Part shown: positions 1 to 8,318 of the stretch, piece by piece
Numbering within the stretch: position 1 is the stretch's first letter
How the letters are laid out: every line of letters begins with the position of its first letter
From: Nitrobium sp046350935
Lineage (GTDB): Bacteria > Nitrospirota > Thermodesulfovibrionia > Thermodesulfovibrionales > Dissulfurispiraceae
DNA: 64,000 bases
Direction of reading: 5' to 3'
Assembly (NCBI GenBank): GCA_046350935.1
Contig: JAXLZK010000004.1
Location: 62,001-126,000, forward strand
Notes under the pieces: generated by a model
The model's input: only the letters and a program-made list of their open reading frames with translations
The model's database searches: none
Told to the model about the DNA's origin: nothing
Made by a program: the position numbers and the translations under genes

Positions 1-821
1 CCATGGGGGGAAGCCCCCGCTACCTCTTCCTGAATATTTCGCTGAAGAGCGACGCCGACGAGGCCTTTTTCTGGGAGTTGTACGAGGGGATATCCGCTGC
101 GCTCGATCTCTACGGAGTGGAGCTGCTGGGAGGCGACCTGACCGCGGCGGTGCATGACGCGGTCTTTTCCGCTACGGTCATTGGGGAGGCGGAAAGGTTT
201 GTCACGAGGGGAGGGGCGTCAGTGGGAGACAGGATCTATGTAACGCAGCCCACCGGCGACTCCGCATGCGGGCTGGAGCTCCTGAAGAGGCTCACCCCGG
301 AATCACGGGAAGCCGTGCGGAAAGAGAGATTCGGCGAGGGCCGGCCGGGTCGGCGCGAAGGCGGCGCGCACAGGGACCTGGAGGTGGTTGTTCATTCTTC
401 AGCAACGATCGTTTCCTGGAAGAGAACGGAGCCCCTGCTTGCGCGGCACCTGATGCCGGCGGCGCGCGACCCGAGGCCTCTGCTGCCCTACGCGTCCGCG
501 ATGATCGACGTGAGCGACGGCCTGTTCATCGACCTGAGCCGGATATGCGAGGAGAGCGGCGTGGGCGCCCGGGTGTACCTGGACAGGGTCCCTCTCTCCG
601 ACGCGCTACGCTATGCCGCGGAGGTCATGGAGCTCGACCCCTTTTCCCTTGCGGTTTCGGGCGGCGAGGATTACGAGCTCCTCTTCACCGCGCCCGCGGA
701 CTCCGTGCCCGGCGCCTTCTGCATCGGGGAGATCACCGGAGGGGAGCGGGTGGTGGTGGGCAGGGACGGCAGGGAAACGCCTTTGAAAGGGGAGGGGTAT
801 CAGCACTTTGGCCCTGCGTGA
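1..821 (+). CDS. thiL: Thiamine-monophosphate kinase, 5'-truncated by window edge
   Basis: This is the C-terminal ~270 residues of ThiL, which phosphorylates thiamine monophosphate to thiamine diphosphate with ATP. The readable part starts in the middle of the N-terminal ATP-binding fold (MGGSPRYL resembles the usual AMGA.P segment), so the ATG at position 3 is internal and about 50-60 residues are missing. Visible family motifs are GGDLTAA near the start, IDVSDGLFIDLSRI near residue 165 and SGGEDYELLFTAP near residue 218. The stop lies inside the next gene (14-bp overlap), suggesting translational coupling. The family call is firm; only the start is unknown. Confidence 0.93.
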   Translation, partial: MGGSPRYLFLNISLKSDADEAFFWELYEGISAALDLYGVELLGGDLTAAVHDAVFSATVIGEAERFVTRGGASVGDRIYVTQPTGDSACGLELLKRLTPESREAVRKERFGEGRPGRREGGAHRDLEVVVHSSATIVSWKRTEPLLARHLMPAARDPRPLLPYASAMIDVSDGLFIDLSRICEESGVGARVYLDRVPLSDALRYAAEVMELDPFSLAVSGGEDYELLFTAPADSVPGAFCIGEITGGERVVVGRDGRETPLKGEGYQHFGPA

Positions 822-1254
822 CAAGCTGCGGGAGGTCGTCAGCATCCAGGACTCCCCCCGGAAAATAGCCATCTCCTTTGCCGTAGGCGTCTTCCTCGGG
901 ATGTCCCCCCTGTTGGGGCTGCATACGGTCCTGGGCATAGCGGCCGCCTGGATATTCAGGCTGAACAAGTTCGTCACCATACTCGGCGTCTACATCACCA
1001 ATCCCTGGACCATCGTCCCCCTCTATACCTTCTCCACGTGGCTGGGAGCGAGAATGCTCGGAATGGGGAGGATCGTCCCTGCCATCGACTGGAACGGAAT
1101 CACCTTTTCCTATTTCCTGAAGGAGATGAAGCCCCTCCTCTGGCCCTTTCTCCTCGGCACGACCTTCGTAGGGCTCCTGTTCGCGGCGCTCGGCTACGTG
1201 GTGGTCCACCACGCCGTCATGAAGAGCAGGAGCCGCCGCAAAGAGCCGTCGTAA
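808..1254 (+). CDS. DUF2062 membrane protein
   Basis: A 148-residue integral membrane protein of the DUF2062 family. Hydrophobic segments are seen at about residues 23-45, 50-65 and 105-130, and the family signature YITNPWT..PLY is present near residue 60. The N-terminal part is basic and cytoplasmic-like. The likely start is TTG, overlapping the end of thiL by 14 bp. No biochemical function is established for the family; in other bacteria it often sits beside glycosyltransferases or envelope genes, but here its neighbours (thiL, rimO) give no clear role. The C-terminal tail is strongly basic. Confidence 0.8.
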   Translation: MALRDKLREVVSIQDSPRKIAISFAVGVFLGMSPLLGLHTVLGIAAAWIFRLNKFVTILGVYITNPWTIVPLYTFSTWLGARMLGMGRIVPAIDWNGITFSYFLKEMKPLLWPFLLGTTFVGLLFAALGYVVVHHAVMKSRSRRKEPS

Positions 1255-1360
1255 GGGACGCTCCGCCCTTTGCAGGACGGAGCACGGCATTCGTGGTACA
1301 ATAACGAAGCGGCGTTTCAGGGTGCGTATGCACACGCGCAGTATGAAAAAAGCGGAGAAC

Positions 1361-2737
1361 ATGACAGTGAAGATCCATATAACAACCCTCGGCTGTCCCA
1401 AGAATACCGTCGATTCCGGCCACCTGGCGCGACGGTTCGAGGCGGAGGGGTTCATCCAGGTGGAGGAAAGCGGGGAGGCGGACATCCTCCTCGTAAACAC
1501 CTGCGGGTTTGTGAGGGACGCGAAGGAGGAGTCGGTCGATGAAATCCTCCGGCTTGCGGAGATCAAGAAGGGACAGGAGAGGGGGAGCGCGAAGAGCCTC
1601 CTCGTTTTCGGGTGCCTCGCCAAGAGATACGGGGCCGAGTTGACTCAGGAGATCCCCGAGATCGACGGGCTCTGGGGAGTTTCCGAAGAGGAGGGGATTG
1701 TCGAGTATTGCAAGGGCCTGCAGATGCGGAAGGGCGGGGAGGCCGGGGCGAAAAGGGCAGGAAGGCTGGCAGCGCCAGCAGCGGCGTCCTCCGCTGAACC
1801 GGGGTTCATGACCTCCTATGCCTACCTCAAGATCGCTGAAGGGTGCGACAAGAAGTGCACCTTCTGCGTGATCCCGTCCATCAGGGGGAAGTTCAGGAGC
1901 GTGCCCCGCGCAGAGGTCCTGCAGGAGGCCGGAGACCTTGTCCGGAGCGGAGTGCGGGAGCTGATTCTGGTGGCCCAGGACATAACGAGCTACGGCAAGG
2001 AAACCGCCGGCTCCACTCTTGCGGCGCTGCTGCGGGAGATGGTTTGCCTGCCGGGAGATTTTTTCATCCGGCTCCTGTACCTCTATCCCACCGAGATCGC
2101 GGACGAGCTGCTGGAGGTCATCGCCTCCGAAGACAAGATCCTGAAGTATATCGATATTCCCCTGCAGCATTCCGAAGACAGGATCCTCCGGCTCATGGGG
2201 AGGCGGGGCACGCGGAAGGAGTATCTTAGGCTGATCAGGAACATCAGGCGCCGCATCCCCTCCATCGCCCTGCGCACCACCTTCATCGTCGGTTTTCCTT
2301 CTGAAACGGAAGAGGACTTCCAGGGCCTGGTGGACTTCATCGAGGAAGTGCGGTTCGAGAGGCTCGGCGTCTTCAAATTCTCGAGGGAGGAAGGGACCCC
2401 TTCGGCGGCGCTGAAAGGACAGGTGCCGGAGAAGGTGAAGGAGAGGAGATACGACGAGATCATGGGGAGGCAGGCCCTCATCTCCCTGGAGCGGAACAGG
2501 GAGCTGGTGGGGAAGCGCCTCCCCGCCGTCATCGACGAGGCGGACGCCGAGGCGGTGATCGCCCGGCTCTCTTCGCACGCCCCGGAGATCGACGGAGCGG
2601 TCATTATCGAAAAAGACGGGATGCCTGCCGCAGGGTCCCTGACCGGAGCGTTGAAGGCCGGCGACGTGGTGACGGTGGAAGTGGTGGATGCGTATGACTA
2701 CGATGTGAAGGGGAGGATCGTCGGACCACGGGCGTAG
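1361..2737 (+). CDS. rimO: Ribosomal protein S12 methylthiotransferase RimO
   Basis: A radical-SAM methylthiotransferase that adds a methylthio group to the conserved aspartate of ribosomal protein S12. The N-terminal UPF0004 domain supplies three cluster cysteines (LGCPKN, VNTCGFV, GCLAKRY), the radical SAM core carries CDKKCTFC (CxxxCxxC) followed by IPSIRGKFRS, and the C-terminal ~65 residues form a TRAM domain. The GCPKN and IPS.RGK.RS signatures favour RimO over MiaB. A 25-residue Gly/Ala-rich linker sits between the first two domains. The chosen start gives MTVKIHITTLGC, which places the first Cys as in homologs; in-frame ATGs at 1328 and 1343 are alternatives. Confidence 0.92.
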   Translation: MTVKIHITTLGCPKNTVDSGHLARRFEAEGFIQVEESGEADILLVNTCGFVRDAKEESVDEILRLAEIKKGQERGSAKSLLVFGCLAKRYGAELTQEIPEIDGLWGVSEEEGIVEYCKGLQMRKGGEAGAKRAGRLAAPAAASSAEPGFMTSYAYLKIAEGCDKKCTFCVIPSIRGKFRSVPRAEVLQEAGDLVRSGVRELILVAQDITSYGKETAGSTLAALLREMVCLPGDFFIRLLYLYPTEIADELLEVIASEDKILKYIDIPLQHSEDRILRLMGRRGTRKEYLRLIRNIRRRIPSIALRTTFIVGFPSETEEDFQGLVDFIEEVRFERLGVFKFSREEGTPSAALKGQVPEKVKERRYDEIMGRQALISLERNRELVGKRLPAVIDEADAEAVIARLSSHAPEIDGAVIIEKDGMPAAGSLTGALKAGDVVTVEVVDAYDYDVKGRIVGPRA

Positions 2738-2776
2738 CGCTCCTGCACCCGCCCGTGATCCGGAGGAAAACTGTTG

Positions 2777-3631
2777 ATGAAGAGGGTTCCCGTACTCCAT
2801 ATAGCGCTGTTTCTCGCCACCTTTGCATCCACCTTGGCTGCGGGTGCGCTCCAGAAGGGCATCAACGTCTTCAGGGAACCGGGGAGACTGCCCGAAGGCT
2901 TCCCCTTCGCCGGCACCCTCATGACGATCCTCCTTTTTCATGAGCTGTCCCATTACATCGCCTCGAAGAGGCATCATACCTACGCGACCCTCCCCTATTT
3001 CATTCCCGCGCCCTCCCTTATCGGCACTTTCGGCGCGTTTATCAAGATGAAGTCCCCCATTACGACGAGGAATGCCCTCATCGACATCGGCGCGTCCGGG
3101 CCGATCGCAGGGTTCATCGTCTCGGTCATCGCCTCGGCGGTCGGCCTCGGCTTGTCCGAGGTGGTGCCGCTGACAAAAGGAGAGGGGGCGCTGCACCTCG
3201 GGGACTCCCTCCTCTTTACCTGCCTTTCGCGGATAGTCGTCGGGACACCCCCCGCCGATGCGGACATCCTGCTCCATCCCGTCGCCTTTGCCGGATGGAT
3301 CGGTCTTTTCGTCACTGCGTTGAACCTTATTCCCATCGGGCAGCTGGACGGCGGACACATCTCCTATGCGCTCCTCGGGGAGAGGCACCGGCAGCTCTCC
3401 GTCGCACTGGTGGGCGTCCTCGCGCTTCTGGGCATCTCCGCGGTCGCGGGGGGGACCGGGTGGGAGGGATGGCTGCTCTGGGCGGTGCTCATGCCCGTGC
3501 TCGGGATCAAGCACCCGCCGGTGCTCTACCGGGAAATGCCCCTCGATCCGCGCAGGAAGGCTGTCGGCTTTCTTGCTCTGCTCATCTTCATTCTCACCTT
3601 TATTCCCGCCCCGTTCACCCTACAACCATGA
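2777..3631 (+). CDS. Site-2-protease-like M50 family membrane metalloprotease
   Basis: A polytopic membrane zinc protease of peptidase family M50 (EGY/S2P-like). The active-site helix carries HELSH (HExxH) near residue 55, and the third ligand motif NLIPIGQLDGGH appears near residue 185. Four to six hydrophobic segments surround these. Family members cut substrates within the membrane; the substrate here is unknown. GGAGG at 2762-2766 supports the ATG at 2777 (a TTG three bases earlier is possible). The gene lies 39 bp behind rimO and overlaps the next gene by ATGA, so the two are probably co-translated. Confidence 0.85.
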   Translation: MKRVPVLHIALFLATFASTLAAGALQKGINVFREPGRLPEGFPFAGTLMTILLFHELSHYIASKRHHTYATLPYFIPAPSLIGTFGAFIKMKSPITTRNALIDIGASGPIAGFIVSVIASAVGLGLSEVVPLTKGEGALHLGDSLLFTCLSRIVVGTPPADADILLHPVAFAGWIGLFVTALNLIPIGQLDGGHISYALLGERHRQLSVALVGVLALLGISAVAGGTGWEGWLLWAVLMPVLGIKHPPVLYREMPLDPRRKAVGFLALLIFILTFIPAPFTLQP

Positions 3632-4467
3632 GAGCGCTGAAGATCACCAGTCCGTCGAATCCGATAATAAAAGAAGCCGTCAGAATACGGGGAAGGAGGG
3701 GAAAGGGCAGGAACACGTCCCTCCTGGTCGAAGGGCCTCATCTTATGGATATGGCCATTTCCTCACCCAATACCGGAATCAATAAGGTATTCTTCACTGA
3801 GGCCTTCGGGAATACGAGGGAGGGGCGGCAACTTTTGGAGCGGATTGTACAGAGGAACGATGCAGAGAGTTCCGGGCGCGGCGAGCCGGAGGCATTTCTT
3901 CTGGAAATACCGGAACAGCTCCTTTCCCGGCTTGCGGATACCGAAACCCCGCAGGGCATTGCGGCGGTCGTATCATACTCCGTCGCCGCCCTCGGGGACA
4001 TTGCCTTCAGGGGCGTCCCCTTCCTCGTTGTCTGCGACGGCATCCAGGACCCGGGGAACCTCGGTACGATCGTCAGGGCCGCCGATGCTGCAGGGGCGGA
4101 CGGGGTGGTCGTTCTGCCCGGCTCCTGCGATGTCTTTATGCCGAAGGCGGTACGGGCCACTGCCGGAAGCCTTTTCTCCCTTCCGATCGCCTATTCAGAT
4201 CCCGGAGCCCTTGCCGACTATTGCGAAGAGGCCGGCATCGCGCTGGTGGTGGCTGATGTCCGGGCCACGATGCCGGTGTACGCCTTCGACTTCACCCGGC
4301 CCGTAGCCGTTGCTTTCGGCAACGAGGCGCATGGTCCGGGCCGGGAGCTGGTCGAGCGGGCGAAGGGGCTGGTGAAAATACCGATTTTCGGGAAGGCGGA
4401 GAGCCTGAATGTGGCGATGTCCGCCACCGCGTGCCTGTACGAGGCGGTACGGCAGCGGTGGTTTTAA
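3628..4467 (+). CDS. SpoU-family (TrmH/RlmB-like) RNA 2'-O-methyltransferase
   Basis: A 279-residue SPOUT methyltransferase. An N-terminal substrate-binding domain (about residues 1-110, starting KITSPSNPIIKEAVRIRGRRG) is followed by the knotted SpoU domain with its three motifs: GIQDPGNLGTIVRAADAAGA (motif 1, with the catalytic Arg), AFGNEAHGPG (motif 2) and IPIFGKAESLNVAMSATACLYE split around the Ser-Leu-Asn-Val core (motif 3). It methylates a ribose 2'-OH in rRNA or tRNA using S-adenosylmethionine; the exact nucleotide cannot be inferred. The start ATG overlaps the upstream stop (ATGA), indicating coupling with the M50 protease gene. Confidence 0.88.
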   Translation: MRALKITSPSNPIIKEAVRIRGRRGKGRNTSLLVEGPHLMDMAISSPNTGINKVFFTEAFGNTREGRQLLERIVQRNDAESSGRGEPEAFLLEIPEQLLSRLADTETPQGIAAVVSYSVAALGDIAFRGVPFLVVCDGIQDPGNLGTIVRAADAAGADGVVVLPGSCDVFMPKAVRATAGSLFSLPIAYSDPGALADYCEEAGIALVVADVRATMPVYAFDFTRPVAVAFGNEAHGPGRELVERAKGLVKIPIFGKAESLNVAMSATACLYEAVRQRWF

Positions 4468-4543
4468 GGGAGGCACTAACCTCTTGCCCTCGAAGGGAAA
4501 TCTTCCCTTGGCCGCTCGTTACCATTTTTTTACCAGGGTATGT

Positions 4544-4572
4544 TTGCAGACACACCCTGATTTAGTTATACT
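4544..4572 (+). promoter_or_regulatory. Sigma-70 promoter for rplI
   Basis: TTGCAG (4544-4549) and TATACT (4567-4572) are separated by exactly 17 bp, placing the transcription start near 4580 and giving a leader of about 35 nt before the rplI ribosome binding site (AAGGAG). This probably drives rplI-dnaB and perhaps the genes behind them. Confidence 0.75.
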
Positions 4573-4614
4573 ATATGTCTGCCATCGAAATCGAAGCGAA
4601 AGGAGATTTTTTCT

Positions 4615-5058
4615 ATGAAGGTGATTCTCAAGGACGATGTCAAAAACGTGGGCCATATCGGGGATATGGTTGCGGTAAAAGATGGTTATGCGCGGAACTT
4701 CCTGATTCCGAAAGGGCTTGCGGTCGAGGCGAACCCTAAAAATATAAGGGCGTTGGAGCACGAGCAGAGGAAGATCCAGGAGATGGTCCGGAAAGCGAAG
4801 AGCGGGGCCGAAGAGCTTGCGGCGAAAATCGCGGCAGCGGCGGTCACCATAAAGGCGAAGGCGGGAGAAGAGGAGAAGCTGTTCGGCGCCGTCACTGCGA
4901 TGGATATTGCCGAGGCGCTGAAGGGCGAGGGGCTTGAGGTCGACAGAAAGCGCATCATGCTGGAGGAGCCCATCAAGCGGCTCGGCAGCTATACAGTCCC
5001 GGTGAGGATCCATCCCGAAGTTTCCGCCCAGCTCTCCGTCCAGGTGGTTGCAGAGTAG
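4615..5058 (+). CDS. rplI: 50S ribosomal protein L9
   Basis: A 147-residue L9, the usual length. The N-terminal rRNA-binding lobe shows the signature MKVILKDDVKNVGHIGD..VKDGYARNFLIPKGLA, then comes the long connecting helix (residues ~42-75, charged) and the C-terminal lobe. AAGGAG stands seven to ten bases before the ATG. rplI next to dnaB is a common bacterial arrangement. A GC hairpin in the 100-bp gap to dnaB may tune read-through. Confidence 0.97.
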   Translation: MKVILKDDVKNVGHIGDMVAVKDGYARNFLIPKGLAVEANPKNIRALEHEQRKIQEMVRKAKSGAEELAAKIAAAAVTIKAKAGEEEKLFGAVTAMDIAEALKGEGLEVDRKRIMLEEPIKRLGSYTVPVRIHPEVSAQLSVQVVAE

Positions 5059-5089
5059 GATACGGCAGGCGAGGGGGTCCGGGATTCCG

Positions 5090-5114
5090 GGCAGGGGCTC
5101 CCTGCCTGACGTTT
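5090..5114 (+). terminator. Possible weak attenuator hairpin between rplI and dnaB
   Basis: GGCAGG (5090-5095) pairs with CCTGCC (5101-5106) around a five-base loop and is followed by a short T-rich stretch (GTTTTCTT). The stem is short and the T-run is broken, so partial termination at most is inferred. Confidence 0.3.
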
Positions 5115-5164
5115 TCTTCCCCGGATCCTGCATTGCCGCCCCTGAAGCGTGGAGGTAGCGGGTC

Positions 5165-6547
5165 ATGAAGCTGTCCGATGTCACTATCGATAAAGTGCCT
5201 CCCCAGAACATCGAAGCGGAACAGTCGGTCCTCGGTTCCGTCATCTTCGACAACGAGGCCCTCCCCAAGGTGCTCGAGGTCCTCTCCCCCGACGACTTCT
5301 ACAGGGAATCCCACCGCCGCCTGTACAATGCCATGCTCGACCTGTTCGACAGGAACGAGCCCATCGACATCATCACCCTGACCGATCACCTGAAGAAGAA
5401 CAACGATCTGGACACGGTGGGAGGGATCGCCTACCTGACCACCCTCGCCAACAGTGTCCCCACCTCCGCGAACATCCGGTACCACTCGAAGATCGTCAGG
5501 GAAAAGGCCCTGATGCGGGCGCTGATACAGACCGCCACGCACATAACGGCCAAGGTGTACGAGGACAGCCTCGATGCGGACGAAATGGTGGACCATGCGG
5601 AGAAGATGGTCTTCGACATCGCGGACAAGAGGACGAAGGTGTCCTTCAGCGACATGAAGTCCATTGTAAAGGATTCCATCAGGATGATCGAACACCTCTA
5701 CGACAAGAAAGAGACGATCACCGGGGTCCCCACCGGCTTCAAGGACCTGGACGAGATGACGGCCGGGTTTCAGGCCGGGGACCTCATCATCATCGGCGGG
5801 AGGCCGGGCATGGGGAAGACCGCCTTTGCCCTGAACATCGCCCAGCATGTGGGGGTGGAGATGAAGGAGCCGGTGGCTATCTTCAGCCTCGAAATGTCCA
5901 AAGAGCAGCTCGCCATGAGGATGCTCTGCTCGGAGGGCATGGTGGATGCCTCCCGGGTGCGGAGAGGGTTCCTCGGCAAGCAGGACTGGCCGAAGCTCAC
6001 CGCCGCGGCGGGCAACCTTGCCGCCTCCCCGATCTATATCGATGACTCTTCCGGCGTTTCCGTCCTCGAGATGCGCGCAAAAGCCCGGAGGCTGAAGAGG
6101 GAGCACCGGGGGCTGAGCCTGGTGGTGGTCGATTATCTCCAGCTCATGAGGAGCAGGGGGACCTTCGAGCGGAGGGAGCAGGAGATTTCTGAGATATCGC
6201 GTTCACTCAAAGCCCTGGCAAAGGAATTGAGCGTACCGGTGATCGCGCTGAGCCAGTTGAACAGGGCCGTGGAGCAGAGGGGGGACAGGAAGCCCACCCT
6301 TGCCGACCTGAGGGAGTCGGGGGCGATCGAGCAGGACGCGGACGTAATCATCTTCCTGTACCGGGATGAAATCTATAACAAGAGCAATCCGAATAACAAG
6401 GGCAAGGCGGAGATCATCATCGCAAAACAGAGGAACGGACCCACCGGCTCGGTGCACCTGACCTTCCTTTCGGACAAGACCCGGTTCGTGGATTTCAGTA
6501 ATATTTCGTACGAAACGGAAGAGGAAGTGTACGGGGAGGGCGAGTGA
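5165..6547 (+). CDS. dnaB: Replicative DNA helicase DnaB
   Basis: A 460-residue hexameric replicative helicase that unwinds the duplex at the fork. The N-terminal all-helical domain (residues ~10-115, beginning PPQNIEAEQSVLGS) is followed by the linker and the RecA-like motor with Walker A GRPGMGKTAF near residue 215, H1a-adjacent EMSKEQLAMRML, Walker B LVVVDYLQLM near 320 and the SQLNRAVEQR segment. The start ATG follows GTGGAGG. No intein is present. The stop overlaps the start of the next gene. Confidence 0.97.
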   Translation: MKLSDVTIDKVPPQNIEAEQSVLGSVIFDNEALPKVLEVLSPDDFYRESHRRLYNAMLDLFDRNEPIDIITLTDHLKKNNDLDTVGGIAYLTTLANSVPTSANIRYHSKIVREKALMRALIQTATHITAKVYEDSLDADEMVDHAEKMVFDIADKRTKVSFSDMKSIVKDSIRMIEHLYDKKETITGVPTGFKDLDEMTAGFQAGDLIIIGGRPGMGKTAFALNIAQHVGVEMKEPVAIFSLEMSKEQLAMRMLCSEGMVDASRVRRGFLGKQDWPKLTAAAGNLAASPIYIDDSSGVSVLEMRAKARRLKREHRGLSLVVVDYLQLMRSRGTFERREQEISEISRSLKALAKELSVPVIALSQLNRAVEQRGDRKPTLADLRESGAIEQDADVIIFLYRDEIYNKSNPNNKGKAEIIIAKQRNGPTGSVHLTFLSDKTRFVDFSNISYETEEEVYGEGE

Positions 6548-7347
6548 AGAGGCCTCCGGCAGTGGCGGGGCAGTTTTATTACGGAGATGCGGCGCGCCTG
6601 AAGGATCAGGTGGAGCAGTACGCCGTCCCCGCCGCCGTAAAGGAAAAGGCGATCGGCATCCTGTCCCCCCATGCGGGGCTGATGTATTCGGGAGCGGTGG
6701 CCGGAGCCGTCTACTCATCACTGCGGCAGCCCGACACCTTCCTCCTCCTCGGGCCGAACCATACGGGTCTCGGCGCTCCTGCCTCCCTCATGGCCTCGGG
6801 GGAGTGGGAGATCCCCTCAGGTATTTTCTCCATCGACGAGGGCCTCGCCGCGAGCCTGCTGCAGAAGGCGCCCTATCTCGCCGCCGATGTCCAGGCGCAT
6901 GCGTACGAGCATTCCCTCGAGGTGCAGCTGCCGTTCATCGCCCATTTTTCCGGCGGGGCGAAGATCGTTCCCCTGCTCCTCATGGGTGCTTCGCTGAGGG
7001 AGTGCGAGGAGATCGGAAAGGGGCTTGCCGCCGCCGTCGGGGAAGCGGGATACGAGGTGGTCATCGTGGCCAGCTCCGATATGAGCCATTACGTCTCCCA
7101 CGAGACGGCAAAGAGGCTGGACGGTCTCGCCCTTCAGGAGATACTCGCCCTCAACCCTGAGGGGCTGTATGCGACGGTGCGGCGGGAGAGGATCTCCATG
7201 TGCGGCGTGGTCCCGGTCACGGTCATGCTCTTTGCGGCTCTGGCACTCGGCGCCTCGAAGGCGCGGCTGGTGAAGTACGCCACCTCGGGGGAGACGAGCG
7301 GCGATTACGCGCGCGTCGTCGGCTATGCAGGGGTGATCATTTCGTAA
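6544..7347 (+). CDS. amrB: Memo-family protein (AmmeMemoRadiSam system protein B)
   Basis: A 267-residue Memo (MEMO1-like) protein. It shows the family's PHAGLMYSG segment near residue 40, the H.YEHSLEVQLPF stretch near 122 and SSDMSHY near 178, which carry the histidines of the putative metal site. The family is related to class III extradiol dioxygenases but its bacterial function is unsettled; in many genomes it occurs with AMMECR1 and a radical SAM protein, neither of which is adjacent here. The start is GTG inside the dnaB stop (GTGA overlap), and its own stop overlaps mobA (TAATG). Confidence 0.85.
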   Translation: MKRPPAVAGQFYYGDAARLKDQVEQYAVPAAVKEKAIGILSPHAGLMYSGAVAGAVYSSLRQPDTFLLLGPNHTGLGAPASLMASGEWEIPSGIFSIDEGLAASLLQKAPYLAADVQAHAYEHSLEVQLPFIAHFSGGAKIVPLLLMGASLRECEEIGKGLAAAVGEAGYEVVIVASSDMSHYVSHETAKRLDGLALQEILALNPEGLYATVRRERISMCGVVPVTVMLFAALALGASKARLVKYATSGETSGDYARVVGYAGVIIS

Positions 7348-8033
7348 TGGGCCCGGTGAACGGAGGGACGACGGGAGAGGGGATTGCCGGGGTGGTCCTT
7401 GCGGGGGGAGAGAACCGGAGGTTCCCCGTTCTCAAGGGGTTTATCGAGGTTGACGGCACTCCCCTGATCAGGAGGAATGTCGAGCTGCTGAGAGGGCTCT
7501 TCAGCGAGGTGTTCGTCAGCACCAACATGCCGGAACACTACTTCTTTCTGGGAGTGCCCCTGGTCGGCGATGTGCTGCCCTCGCGGGGTCCCATGTCGGG
7601 GATCTATTCCTGCCTCTTGAACGCCGGGGGCGACGCTGTCTTCGTCTCCGCCTGCGACATGCCTTTTTTGCGGGCCGACATCGTCGCCCTCCTCTGCGAG
7701 GAGCACCGGCGGGCGTCCGCATCGGGGAGGATCGATGTCACGGTTCCCGTGTACGACGGAAAACCGCAGCCGCTGCTGGGAATCTATGCGAAGACGGCTC
7801 TCCCCCTTCTCGAAGAGGGCGTTGTGAGCGACAGGACGTCGATAAAGCGCTTTTTCGGGGAGGCTTCGACCCATTTCGTCGCGGAGCCCGCGCTCCGGGA
7901 CATCGACCCGGAAGGCCTTTCGTTCATCAACATAAATACCCCTGAAGACTTTCAGCGGGTATCGGATAGTTTCCCGCTTGCGATTCATAGTACAATAGAG
8001 AGGAACCGTAAGCCACTGTATGAAAAGCCATGA
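7347..8033 (+). CDS. mobA: Molybdenum cofactor guanylyltransferase MobA
   Basis: A nucleotidyltransferase that transfers GMP from GTP to molybdopterin to form MGD. The N-terminal loop VVLAGGENRRF.VLKGFIEVDG corresponds to the family's LAGG-x-S-x-R..K signature, though the usual RMG is replaced by RFP; SACDMPFLRADIV near residue 105 is the metal-binding region. At 228 residues the length is typical. The product is needed by the bis-MGD formate dehydrogenase at 34.9-37.6 kb. The start ATG overlaps the upstream TAA by one base. A related nucleotidyltransferase role cannot be excluded because of the altered loop. Confidence 0.82.
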   Translation: MGPVNGGTTGEGIAGVVLAGGENRRFPVLKGFIEVDGTPLIRRNVELLRGLFSEVFVSTNMPEHYFFLGVPLVGDVLPSRGPMSGIYSCLLNAGGDAVFVSACDMPFLRADIVALLCEEHRRASASGRIDVTVPVYDGKPQPLLGIYAKTALPLLEEGVVSDRTSIKRFFGEASTHFVAEPALRDIDPEGLSFININTPEDFQRVSDSFPLAIHSTIERNRKPLYEKP

Positions 8034-8066
8034 GCCGTCGGCCATGGAAGAAGAGGGAGGTGTTCT

Positions 8067-8282
8067 ATGTTCGGTCTTGGAATGCAGGAGTTGGTAATCA
8101 TCCTGGTCATCGTTATTGTCCTGTTCGGTGCCAAAAGGCTGCCGGAGCTCGCCAGCGGTATGGGAAAGGCGATCAAGAATTTCAAAAAGGCGACCAATGA
8201 GCCTGATGAAATAGATGTGACCCCTACGAAAAAGACAATGGCGGAAGAAAAGAAAGAGGAGCCTGCAAAAGGTGAAAAATAG
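8067..8282 (+). CDS. tatA: Sec-independent translocase subunit TatA/TatE
   Basis: A 71-residue TatA-type protein with the expected layout: one N-terminal transmembrane helix (residues ~7-22), the hinge FGAKRLPEL, an amphipathic helix (ASGMGKAIKNFKKATN) and a highly charged Lys/Glu tail. It forms the pore for folded, cofactor-loaded proteins carrying twin-arginine signals. GGAGGTG lies just ahead of the ATG. No tatC is adjacent. Which substrates it carries is not visible here; the formate dehydrogenase in this window has no twin-arginine signal. Confidence 0.92.
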   Translation: MFGLGMQELVIILVIVIVLFGAKRLPELASGMGKAIKNFKKATNEPDEIDVTPTKKTMAEEKKEEPAKGEK

Positions 8283-8318
8283 AAGGAGGGAGGCGCGCTC
8301 CTCCCGCACCGGACGCGT

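Noticed and set aside
266..868. Long overlapping frames inside thiL and many other GC-rich genes, on both strands
   Set aside because: They are Arg/Pro/Gly-rich shadows produced by high GC in third codon positions and show no family motifs.
1217..3514. A 765-codon minus-strand frame opposite rimO and the M50 protease gene
   Set aside because: Its composition (Asp/Arg/His/Pro/Gly-rich, no hydrophobic pattern) is that of an antisense shadow; the plus-strand genes have clear family motifs.
7978..7996. TTGCGA and TACAAT upstream of tatA as a promoter
   Set aside because: The two boxes are only 7 bp apart; with correct spacing no -35 is seen.
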